Assembly (NCBI GenBank): GCA_020746995.1
Contig: JAGPXD010000004.1
Coordinates: 4,650,001-4,714,000, forward strand
Length of the DNA: 64,000 bases
Origin: Plectosphaerella cucumerina
Taxonomy: Eukaryota > Ascomycota > Sordariomycetes > Glomerellales > Plectosphaerellaceae
Reading direction: 5' to 3'
Positions 42,201-52,341 of this stretch are shown here, piece after piece. The translations under genes and the position numbers were made by a program. The notes under the pieces are model-generated. The model did not search any database and had not been told where the DNA came from. It saw nothing but the letters and a program-made list of their open reading frames with translations. Every line of letters begins with the position of its first letter. The first letter of the stretch is position 1.

Positions 42201-42979
42201 TTTGGAGGTTGAGGTGAGGCTACGGTCGTTAGAAGAGCTGGGTCTCGAGAGAGGTGCTGAACATACTTGAGATGGTCTTGATGAGTATGATGCGATGAGA
42301 TGAAGCTGATGAGTTGGTAGGACGTTAATGTCTTCGTCGATACCTCCCTTTTATACCCATCTTCCTCATCACCGTCGCCTCATCTCGAGTCATTACCTTC
42401 CAAAACCTCCGCGACACGGCCCTCTCGGAGACCACTGCATCGTGGCCTCCGCTTGGAATCTTCCGAGCCCGCTGACTTTACACGCTCAATTCAAACTCCG
42501 CCTCGCTTCCCTCTCAAAGCTCGGGGCAATGTCCACGCCGCCTGAGTCTCCGCCGCCTGGATCACGACTCGCCTCAAACCGCCGCGCAGTCGATCGCAAC
42601 ATCCGCAGAGGTGGGCCTCAACTCGGTTATCCGGGGCATACGATAAATACGACGACAATTAATCAAAGACGTCCCACTCTTGATAGTGCCGGCACTGCCG
42701 AACGCCTGCGCAGTGTGCGACTGCAAAGTGCCCAGCCTCCTAGCATGACTCGGGACTCGGGGCACTGCACCCCGACGGAAGGATTCGCAGTGTCGGAGGT
42801 TTTGGCTTCTCCGGATGTTCATGTTCGGTGCAATACTTTGGGGTCAAGACTGCGAATTGGTTTCGTTGATACTCACACTGGTCGGTCTGGAAGAACATTC
42901 AGCAATGAAGTACTCCTACATTGAGGCCATTGTCTCCAACACAAACATGTCCAGTCGGCCCCCTCCGCCCTCTCAATCA
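42201..42979. other. Promoter of the small secreted protein
   Basis: Nothing else is supported. The region near the ATG (42205-42345) is GA/CT-rich, as in fungal leaders. Confidence 0.5.
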
Positions 42980-45528
42980 TCATTCCATACTCACTTTCTT
43001 ACCAAGTGTTTCGCTCGAATTTCCGGAAGCCGGAGCATTGACAGAGCTCACAGATGGACCTCCGAAAGGCCCGGGAGTTGATCTCTGAAGGGAAGCTGAC
43101 GCCCTGAACACATTTCCTGCCGCGTCCGGAGCAGGACTTAAGTCGGAGTTCCTGACGGCAGACAAGAAGGGAGACGGAATCTGAGAGGCCACACCTCCAA
43201 AGACTGTAGGAACGCCAGCTGGGGCCGGACCTAACAGGCCACGTCCTCCAAAGGGAGATGGGGACTGCGATGCGACACGACCGAAAGCTGACGGGACAGC
43301 AGAGAGAGTCGGGTCCAGAGCGGCGACCATCATTCTCAACATCCAAAGACCACGACCTGCTCTGCAGAAGGGAATGTCCGCGCGGCGTTTGTCCACGACA
43401 ATGCGTGCCGACTGGAAGAAGATGGTCAGTGGACCCAGTCCCTCGACGGTGGTGATATGGCCATCGAAAAGTTTGCCGAGTGTGTCGCCAAATTCCTTGC
43501 GTCGCTGCACGTACGCCGTGAGACGTTTGAGCACGTTGGCGCCCAGGCCCTCCATCATGTCCGGACTGTCGAGGTAGTCGAGCCCCTCTGCGTCGAAAGG
43601 CTGGTCGGGGTTGGCGAGGGCCTCCATCATTCGCCAGAACCAGCGGCAATCGTCGCCAAGCTGGCCATCAGAGTTGATCTCGTCGATTATGTCCGCAAGA
43701 ACCTTCTGAGATCCGTCAAAGGACAGCTGTTGATCGTGTTCGATGGGGTCCTTCTGCTTGGCGCTGTGTCGGTCGGCCTCCTCAAGCTCTTGACGGAATC
43801 TCTCTTTGCTCTCGGCCTCCAGCTCCTGCATCCTGGCAGTCATGATCTGCAGTCTCAGGTTGGCTGCCTCCGCCACCTGCTGCAGTCGCATCGTTGCCAA
43901 GCCGGCCGGCGTTCTGCACAGGTGTGTCAGGTTTCCCAAGCCGAAGTCATCTTCATGGCGGGCAGGAGCAATGGGAGGCGGCAAAGGTCGATGCACAGCC
44001 GGGCCCCTCCACATGTCGTCAACGCTGGGTCGGCTCTGGCGCTCTTCTGCAAGGATGCGGACCAGCTCGTCGTATGCCTGTGACTGGATGGAGCCTTTGG
44101 CACGCAGTCCACGGGGCGTGTGCATCCACGTCGCAACACTGATGATGATGACTGACTCTGTTGTCGGCTCAGAGCCAGGGCCTTTGTCGAGAATCATAGC
44201 AAGGATCGTGATGCCGTCGGTTGGTTTGATTTTGAGCACGGTAGCCCTGGCCGCTGCAATGTGCTTTGCGATCCAAGACTCGTACTTTGTGGCCATGTGG
44301 TGCAGCGATCTCAGGCGTTCGGCGATGAGCCGTTGAGGCATGATGGAGCAATCCTTGAAATCCAGACCCTCGACAAAATCGGGTGGGCTGTAGAATGCGG
44401 CGACTCGGATGCGGAACGAGAACACCATCGGATGGTGGGGATCCATGATCAACATTGGATCCTTCTCCATGGCTGTCATCACAGCCTTGTGAATGCCCAC
44501 CTTCCTGTTCTCATAGAAGACCATGAAGTCGGCGTCCTGTTTCTGGAAGGGCAGCAGGCTCTGCTGCTTGTGTTTGTCGATGGCCGCCTGGCCCGCTTGA
44601 TCAATGTCGGCGAATTCGTGAATCAAGACAGGGTTCAACTTTCGGTGCAGGAGGCTCGCATGGTTGTAGAAGTTTCGGGCCACGGCAGGGCCGACCTGAA
44701 TGATCCATGCGGGATAGACGAGCATGTCGATGTCCTGCTTCGTTGCGAGCTGCCTGCCAATCGATCCCATTGGCGCATTCTGGTCGATGCTGTACTGTCG
44801 GTGGTCTTTGTGGTCGACAACCAACATGTGCTGTGCGAGGAGGTCGATTTCCCGCCATCGCACAGTGCCTCTTTCCAAGCCTTGGACGTAGCGAGTGAGG
44901 TTGGCGCATATTCGGTCTATGACCCTTATACGACTAACAACCTGGGAAGGCTTCAGGTTCATAGTTTCGATGGCTGGGAGGAAGTCAGAAGAGCCAGCTA
45001 GAATGGAATGTGAGAACAAACACGCCATTTTGAGGATCTCATCGCTCGGTGTTGGCGGCGTCTTGTGAGAAGAGCAGAAGCTTGGCCTGATGATGTCGAA
45101 AGCGCGTGTCGAAGAAGCTTCCTCAGCAGAAGCCTCTGTGCTGGTCGGAAGTAGGAAGAATGCGCTTGTCCTGGCGAAATGTCGAAGACTTGGTGGACAG
45201 AAGCGATGTGAATGCTGGCAGGATGAATGATGAACCGGACAGGTCTCTGAGAAACCAGAGCCTGTCTGACAATGAGGAGAGACCGGGCAAAGTCGAGAGC
45301 GATGGTGGTCGCAGCTCTTTGCGTGGTTGTGGGAGGGAAGATCTGGGTGAGGGCACTGGCAGGGTTTACTAGAAAGTTGTGGCCTCCGTCCTGTGCCAGT
45401 GGATTTTTGGGAGGGAGCTTTAAGTTGTAGGTAGTGAATTTCGAGCCTGCCTCGCAACCAACCCAAATCTGCGAAAAGAGTGCAAATATGCCTAGGACCT
45501 GGAAGGTCCAAAATTTTGTAGACTCCAC
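42980..45528 (-). CDS. Large hypothetical protein, N-terminal model uncertain
   Basis: From about 45150 to 42980 one minus-strand frame is open for over 700 codons with normal composition. Text includes ETMNLKPSQVVSRIRVIDR, WREIDLLAQHMLVVDHKDH, MLVYPAWIIQVGPAVARNF, RMQELEAESKERFRQELEE (a short coiled coil) and a C-terminal Pro/Ser/Phe/Gly-rich tail with repeated FGGVASQ/PSPF units ending TLGKKVSME. Upstream of ~45200 this frame becomes implausible, while another frame starts at 45528 with MESTKFWTFQVLGIFALFSQ, a signal peptide or membrane anchor, and reads well to about 45180. A frame change there (intron or indel) is needed to join them. The Phe-Gly-rich tail recalls nucleoporin repeats but is too short to claim. 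Function unknown. Confidence 0.6.
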
Positions 45529-47245
45529 TGTTATCTTATCCTTTTACAAAGAACACTCCTCGGTCCGCAAACTTGATTTGAAGCACCAGCCGAAGGTGGC
45601 ACTGAGCAGGCGCCAACGATGTCCACAAGATGCCGGATCTCGTACCTTAGGCCGAATCGACATGACCATTCAGAAGAAAATTTTCCTCAACTCTTCTCGT
45701 TTCCCCAAGGATTCACCCTGTGGCAGCTGGGATACTCTGGGCCAAGACGCACCTGGCCATTTTGACATCAAATACCCTTCTTTCTCCAAGAACTTGCTTC
45801 ACATTCTCTTCTGCCTGAAAGAAACCGCTCAAAGTACTACAGCAGCCGGGAAGCTGGGAACCAAGGCAAGACTTTCGTCTCTTTGTCTTGCATGGACTTC
45901 AGGTACGAAGACGTTTGATGTTCTATTTCCAGGAGTCTTCCAAATCAGATGCTGACAGCCTCAGAGGGACCCAGCCTCAATCGTATGCTCTACACATCCA
46001 AGATGTCTTCCGACCTGAACAGCACCTGGAACCCAGCTGCCGAAGAGAAAGCGCTCCTTCGACGAGCTGAGCCTGACTTGAAGCCCCTTGGGAGTCAACT
46101 CAGAGCCTACTCGCCCGACGTCTACATTCCTTGCCTTTTAACGGCAGTTAAGCTATCTTGCTCAACCTCCACAACAACCATCGAAAGGCATGCCCCCGAT
46201 CAAGATCCATGGCCAACTGACCATTTGCGGCTCACTCAACTTCAGCTAGGCCACCCCTCGCAATGAGATGTGCTTGTCCTGACTGCACGAAACCTTCCTG
46301 TTGACCCGCTTTTACCCCTGAACGAACATCACCACAGGACCACCACTGGCGCGTTCGTTGAGACGGCATCAGTCTAGCATCAGTATTCCGCGGAGAAGCA
46401 AAATTCGCAGGCACAGCCGGATACATTGAGGATGGGAGATGTGTGCTCTCCAGGACCCTTCCTGCCGGTGTGGCGACAGCACTGGCCGAGCCACCCTACG
46501 TGCGATCACGTCGATGCAGTGGGCAGCACGGACGAACGACAAGTGTCAGGACAGAGCCATGCTCATCTCCAGACATATCACCGACGGTTGCACCGACTTC
46601 CTCCAGCTGACAAACCCTGCCGCCTGACCTCGATCCAGAGACCAACGCTGACTGTTTGAACCTCCAGGCGTCATGTATGGCCCACCGCCAGGGCCAGCCC
46701 TACACCCCGACAATAACCACCTCAAGACACATCAGAGCAGCACACTCCCACGGCAACCCTGAATTGCACGGCAAATTGACTCACAAATTCTTTGTCACCC
46801 ACGGCGCAACAGACCTGCCGGCCGGCGACATCCCACACGGCGACCGAGACGTCCGCTGACTCGAGCGCCAGGCCGTGCGGTACCCCAGAACAGGCACCGG
46901 CAATGAGTGTGCCGGGCCTACCCCGACATGGCAAGGTCAGTCTGCCAGCGCGGAATTTGTAGCCATTTAGACAATGGTTAGGTTTGTAATTGAACCGTCG
47001 TCTGTCTACCCAACGTCATTCAGCCCCGCTTCACTGCAATTTCGGCGCCTCGAAGGGTCCAGCATCCCAGCACACGTGTTGACCTAGTCGCTGACTTCTC
47101 CCACACCTCGCCGAGCAACGAGCGTGTTAGTCTCTTGACTGGTGTTGAAGCCATGAAGCAGAGATGTATAAGAATCGATGCAGAGCCGCTGTCTTGGTCT
47201 CATCAGCAGCACCACTTCATCACCATTGCGCCTACATCATCCACT
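45529..47245. other. Intergenic, weak frames only
   Basis: A plus-strand frame (45434-45955) overlaps the opposite gene's 5' end and has no motif. A 62-codon frame at 46439-46627 has five cysteines (CALQDPSCRCGDS) but no signal peptide. These are not supported as genes. It includes the promoter of the MBL-fold gene. Confidence 0.45.
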
Positions 47246-48235
47246 ATGCACCGCCTTGCTTCCCTCTCTGTCGCACTGCCTCTCGCGGCAGCCGCCGCTC
47301 TCCGTGTCGAGACGCACGTCAACCCCGGTCTCTCAGACGACATGGTGTCTTCCCTCATCATCGGGTCCCAGGCTGCAGTCCTCATCGACCTCCCTATGGC
47401 CGTCCCGCAGGCGAAGGCCCTCGCCGACTGGGTTCGCAGCACCACCGACAAGCCACTCGTCGCTGCCTTCACCACCCACTCCCACCCGGACCACTACCTC
47501 AGCGGCACCGAGGTCCTCTCTCAGTTCCCTGGGGTCAAGTACTACGCCAACCCCGAGGCTGCCGCGCAAATCGGCATCGAGGCGTCCGTCAAGGCACAAG
47601 TCCTGGGCGACATCTTTGGTGTCAACAACATCGCTCAACAGCCTGCCGTGCCCGCTCCTTACGACTTTTCATTCTTCGCACTGCCTGGAGACGAGGACTC
47701 GCCAGTCCATCTGATCAGCCCGCTCACCGGCGACACGGTCCACGAGACGCTCTTCTGGGTCCCCTCGGCCGGCACCCTCATCGCAGGCGACTCAGTCTAC
47801 GGCAGCGACGTGCACCTGTGGCTCGCTGACCTCGTCACGCCACAGCTCACCAACTCGTGGCTCTCCACCCTCGACCTCATCGAGACCCTAGGTCCCAAGG
47901 TCGTCGTCCCGGGACATTCCCTGTCCAACGCCAACTTCGGCCCGACAGCCGACATTCAGCATTCGCGTGACTACCTTCAGTTCTGGCAGACCATCGAGAG
48001 CAAGGGCATTGATTCCTTCACGCCAGAGGAGCTGTACAAGGCTTTCGATGACAAGTTCCCCTCTCTTCTAGCGGGCAACAACACCGTCACTTCTAACTTT
48101 CTGCTCAACGCGACCGCTGAGCAGTTTGGTCGTGGCGGCACGAGGCAGCAGCACATGATTGATCTTGCCTCCTTCAACACGACTTCTCTTGATGGGTGGA
48201 AGCTGTCCGGCGTCGCCAAGACGGAGTGCCGGTAG
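47246..48235 (+). CDS. Secreted metallo-beta-lactamase-fold hydrolase
   Basis: A single-exon gene of 329 aa. The start was chosen at MHRLASLSVALPLAAAAALR because it gives a clean signal peptide; the upstream in-frame ATG at 47135 adds 37 residues with no signal character. The MBL core is FTTHSHPDHYLSG (HxHxDH), preceded by AAVLIDLPMAVPQAKAL. TLIAGDSVYGSDVHLWLAD carries the next metal-ligand aspartate and VVVPGHSLSN the last histidine. The full zinc-ligand set is therefore visible, so an active extracellular hydrolase is likely. Several N-x-S/T sites near the C-terminus suit a secreted protein. The substrate is unknown; bacterial relatives include lactonases and other MBL hydrolases. It is not closely similar to the nine-exon MBL gene at 13-15 kb. 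Confidence 0.9.
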   Translation: MHRLASLSVALPLAAAAALRVETHVNPGLSDDMVSSLIIGSQAAVLIDLPMAVPQAKALADWVRSTTDKPLVAAFTTHSHPDHYLSGTEVLSQFPGVKYYANPEAAAQIGIEASVKAQVLGDIFGVNNIAQQPAVPAPYDFSFFALPGDEDSPVHLISPLTGDTVHETLFWVPSAGTLIAGDSVYGSDVHLWLADLVTPQLTNSWLSTLDLIETLGPKVVVPGHSLSNANFGPTADIQHSRDYLQFWQTIESKGIDSFTPEELYKAFDDKFPSLLAGNNTVTSNFLLNATAEQFGRGGTRQQHMIDLASFNTTSLDGWKLSGVAKTECR

Positions 48236-49083
48236 GGGACGGCTGCGTTTGGTCCCGACCAGACTAGGTCCATGTATAACAACTCATTAGATGTACAATC
48301 TCTGCTCGAAGTTTCTTAGTTACATAGATCTCCTTCTCTTGTAGTTTACGGTTCTTTGTTGCCATGCTTTGAGGTTCCTTCCAGTGGTAATGTCACGCAA
48401 GAGTGACCATCGACGATGCGTGAATGTCACCAATCGAGGGTAGATGACGCGTGAACAACAAGTCGCCGCAGTCCAAAGGCGGCCCTTTTATCGACGCAAG
48501 GGGTCCCGCGAGCAGCGCGACGTAACGACAAACCCCGGATAAAGAACACCCTCGGATTCTCGCCGGCTCCGTCCCCGTCGGCTATCGGCACTGGCAGCGC
48601 CGGTAACACGATGCGCGGACAAGCACCATTCCGGTAAAGGAGACATCGCCCGCCGCATTACGTCGCAGTCTCGCGCGGATGGCATGAAGGCTTTGACGCT
48701 CTTATAGTAGCATCCTGAAAGTCTAAGACAGCACGCCAGAGGCTCACGGCAGACGAGTCGAGTCGAACGACTGTCTACGGTCGATGACAGTCTAGACTCC
48801 AACAAGAGATTCCGTCGGAGCCCCTCCGTGCGCCTGCTGTGAGTTCACGATGCCCGTCACCCGCCGAGTTCGGACGGAACACAGCTTCCACATGGCACAT
48901 CACTGAGAAGTTTTCTATTGCTCGCAGGTTGCCTCTCCAGGTACGAATCGAGGAGTGTCGTGAGCATTGAGAATCTGGAAAGGGCATGCACTTTGGAGCG
49001 AACAGGTCGAGACAACACGGTGGTATTGAACAAGAGCAGAACAAGAGAAAAAGAACGCTGGCAGACAACTATCCCAACACCCC
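48236..49083. other. Intergenic between convergent genes
   Basis: It holds the 3' ends of the MBL gene and of the Asp-rich gene. Short frames on the minus strand lack motifs. Confidence 0.5.
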
Positions 49084-49982
49084 TTAACCGAACAGGATGA
49101 GATCTTCATCTTCAGGCTTGGCCTCCCAGAGTCCCGCCATCTCCTCATCGGACGGACCACTGCTTGGTTCTTCTGCATCGCCCAGTCCAGACACCCAGTC
49201 TCGGAGCACCATGGCGGTGCTCTCCTGACCACGAGCAAAGTCCCATTCAATCTGTTGAAGAGACTGCCTGGTTGCCAAATCTCTCATCTGGTGTTGCGTT
49301 AGCATGGCTGCATGCATGAGGAGTGAGACGTGATGAACTGACCATTTGGACGCGCAGGCCATGGAAGACATCGATGACGATCTCGACCGTCTCGTCGTTT
49401 GGAGCACCGACGTAGAGAATCTTTGCATCCCAAGAAGTTCCGACAAAAACTTCACTGCCCAGTGTGGATGCTAGGAAGCTCTTGAAATGCCGATTTGGGC
49501 ATCCAAAGTGCCGCAGAATTGACGCATATGTGAAGCATGTGCCCTCTTCGTCTAGGAGCCCGGTGTACACGCCGCTGGATTTGCACTTCAAGAATGCCTC
49601 GGGAATGAAAGAGCGAGCATAGTCAATGACTTCGAGCTTCTCGTCGTCGTCGTCGTCGTCGTCGTCGCCGCTTCCGGTGCATGGGAACTCCCGAAGGATC
49701 TCGAGCAGCGGGCGAGTGACTTCGTCCCCAATCTCTCGGCGGGCAATGATCGAAAAGCGTCGGCGGATCGGGTCGAAGAGGATTTCCTTGAACTTTGGTG
49801 ACTGCCAGCTGGTTAATCCGCTGTTTCACTGGCCAGAAGGTGGGTCTTACCTTGATCCCCAGGGCTTCCATGGTCTCCTTGTACTGCTGAAGGATCGTCA
49901 CAGCCTCGTCGGGGTTCGGCATGTCGACGCAATGAACGTGGAACTGTTCATAAAGGCGTCGTAGTCCCGCATTGTTGTCCAT
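49084..49982 (-). CDS. Hypothetical protein with polyaspartate tract, 264 aa
   Basis: Three exons, 49982-49851, 49801-49343 and 49287-49084, join in phase zero. The protein starts MDNNAGLRRLYEQFHVHCV and ends PEDEDLILFG. The first half is helical and charged; a run of eight aspartates (encoded by a GAC microsatellite) lies at ~98-105. The middle has YARSFIPEAFLKCKSSGVYT and FTYASILRHFGCPNRHFKSF. The C-terminus is acidic. No family is recognised; absence of a signal peptide suggests an intracellular protein. The polyaspartate tract may vary in length between strains. Confidence 0.75.
49641..49667. repeat. (TCG)9 trinucleotide microsatellite in coding sequence
   Basis: Nine perfect TCG units on the plus strand encode the polyaspartate tract of the 49084-49982 gene on the minus strand. 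Confidence 0.95.
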
Positions 49983-51512
49983 GACTTGCGCTGGCAGGCA
50001 GGCACCTTCCCCAAGTCGGAAGGAAGAGAGAGCTCAGAGCTGAGGGTGATGTGAATGATGTGTGTCGTGGAAGCTGGGCACACAACCGATGTGACACCCT
50101 GAGAAACCGCAGCCAGGTGGAGATGGAGGTCTGATGCAAATGTGACGTTGCCGGCAGCAGACTTTGGTGTGGGTGTGTGACGGGACGGCAGGGAGTGGTA
50201 CGGGGGAGCGAAGAAACGGAAGTGTTCAGGAACGAGAGAGGGGGGAAAAGAGAGGGAGTTGTAAGAAATGGGTTTAAATAGGCAGCTCGGTGGGGGTTTG
50301 CTAGATTTCTGATCGGGAAGGAGTGAGTTGCGACGTCAGGCATAAACGCGGCAGGAGCGAATTTAGCAGTTGCGGTGGGAAGGCACCCAGATCAGGTGCA
50401 CAAAGGCAGTAAGTGGGTTGCCTCCCGTTCAGTCTTGTGTACACAAAATGGCAGGAGCTCTCAGGGAGGTCCACTCAAGGCAAGAAGTGTCAGGCACAGC
50501 ATGCACGCAAAATACGTAACTCCCAATTCTGATCCGGGTGTCAAACGGCAGGCGCATGTGAGTTGACTTAAAAGAGGGTGACTTGCCAAGTCAATAGGTA
50601 TTCTTTGTGTTGAAACTGTGACTTGGACTCAAGGGGCAGAGGAAGCCATTATCCTTACGCTCCTGCACTTCATTAATCCAAGCGGTTGATAGAGGGTCCA
50701 TGGAATGTGTTTGATGTTCCCACGATCGATGGCCACGAGGGGATACATGCTAGTGATGCTCAGCCCAAATGTTGCATCCAGGCCCGGGCCCAGCGCCACG
50801 GCAAGGATGCCAGCTCCCGGATTAATGTAGTCTTGGTTGAGACGATTGCCGAGGCGTAACATTGCTTTCTCACACACATGCTCCCAATGACACGGGCGAC
50901 AGAGACATGGATCACGCCGTGATCAGATCAAGAAGGACCTGGAGGCAAACCACACAAGGACGGCTACTCCCATCAAGTTCTCCGAGTCGAATACCTTCCA
51001 TGGCACCGTCGTGTTTGATGGCATCACTTTGTGCGTGAGGAAAAGAGGAGGACTGCGCTGTCCAGAGCGGCAATCCTACGGGAGAGCCTCAATTGAACAA
51101 GTCCGGCCACACAGCAGATGCGGCCTACGTTGCGCTTCAATTGTCGCGGCTGTGTAGAGACGACTAGCGCGTCGGGGGGCACCTCTTACGATGCTGACGC
51201 CAGACGGTGTACGGGAATGACCAGCAACAGACGAGCCGAGGTCGATGCAGGGGCCGTATCAACGAAAGCCTCTGTTTGCATTCTTGCCGGCCGTCGTCCC
51301 GACCGATTGCCCGTATGAACCACCCTGGAGCCATCAAGTGGTACACAGGGTGCATCAGCCCACCGACACCGACCGCACCAGCATGCCCCCATTGCCATAT
51401 CTCGTTTCATTGTTGGTATATTCGACAGTATTGTACAAGGCTGGATCGGGGGCTGTCTCCCGTCATCTGGACGCTTGGGATATCCCTCCTGTTGACTCCA
51501 TCTGGCCGCTCC
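49983..51512. other. Intergenic, two protein-like fragments
   Basis: A minus-strand frame at 50877-50629 contains NQDYINPGAGILAVALGPGL and a plus-strand frame at about 50920-51160 contains ATPIKFSESNTFHGTVVFDG. Both read more protein-like than random sequence but lack starts, introns or known motifs; they may be gene remnants. It also holds the promoter of the Asp-rich gene. Confidence 0.35.
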
Positions 51513-51837
51513 TCAGTTCGACTGTTGCGACTGCCTCGGGGCGTCCGGGACCTTGACGTCCTCGAACTCGTCCTGGCCGACGGCCTTCAGGGTGTACCAG
51601 TCTGCAGGGTCAGTTGGGAGATCGTGTAGTCGGGTCGGATGAGACGTACAAACGCCGCCGACGAGGGTCCAGAGTCCCAGGCCGAGGACTGCGTTCTTGA
51701 CGAGGTAGGGCTTTCGGGCGCGGATGAGAGCCGGGCCTTGCCGAAGGCGCCGGTCGTAGTAGGATGATGGTGCGGGTCTGGGGGTCAGCGGGGAAAAGTG
51801 ACGCCACGAGAGGAGAGACAAACCCTGGCGCGGCCAT
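51513..51837 (-). CDS. COA3: Cytochrome c oxidase assembly factor 3 (COA3)
   Basis: Three exons, 51837-51824, 51777-51650 and 51601-51513, give 76 aa. It reads MAAPGPAPSSYYDRRLRQ, then GPALIRARKPYLVKNAVLG, a membrane helix, and YWYTLKAVGQDEFEDVKVPD. The YYDRRLR...PALIRARKPYLVKNA box followed by one helix and a Q-D-E/D-F-x-D-V end is the COA3 pattern. COA3 sits in the mitochondrial inner membrane and, with Cox14, couples Cox1 synthesis to complex IV assembly. The start was chosen because the 14-nt first exon gives the family's short N-terminus; a start at 51926 would need an unrelated extension. It is divergent from the Pta1 gene. Confidence 0.88.
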
Positions 51838-52341
51838 TGTGATGTTGCTTCTGAAGTGATCGCTTCGTCCTTCCAAATGTCGTCGTCGTGCTTTGGTCGT
51901 GCGATGCGGCGAAAAGTCGACGACATCGAATGATGCCGCGATAAGGCCGGCTGAACCGCGGCAGCCGATAAAACTTCAAGCTCCCGCCGCTAGCGCATGA
52001 CGCATGGACCACCGATGCAAGCAACTGCGCGTGTCTGCATTGGTTGGACTTTCCTTTCTTTGGGAGCCCGCCCTTCCAGAGCTTCAACCTGCAAAACGAC
52101 GATCGCTACACAACTACGTCAACACCTCAGCCTTATGCAGCACTGCCCGACGACATCATCAACTTGCCCCGAACGATTCGATCAATCTCCCCGCCGACTG
52201 CCTATGCTCTCGTGAACGGATCCATCGCGCAGGACAATGCGCCTTGGCGAGGCCCGAATACTCCTCTACAACCCGACGGCAAGCCGAGACCCAACGGCAG
52301 CGCCATAGACGCCTCCTCCCTAACTACCCAACACCGCCGCC
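51838..52341. promoter_or_regulatory. Shared promoter of COA3 and PTA1
   Basis: The 504 bp between divergent start codons of two housekeeping genes. No specific operator is identified. Confidence 0.6.

Noticed and set aside
43000..43250. FG-nucleoporin-like tail in the large unknown protein
   Set aside because: Only a few FGG/PSPF units are present, too few to support a nucleoporin call.
45434..45955. 173-codon plus-strand frame
   Set aside because: Overlaps the 5' end of the opposite gene and has no domain or splice support.
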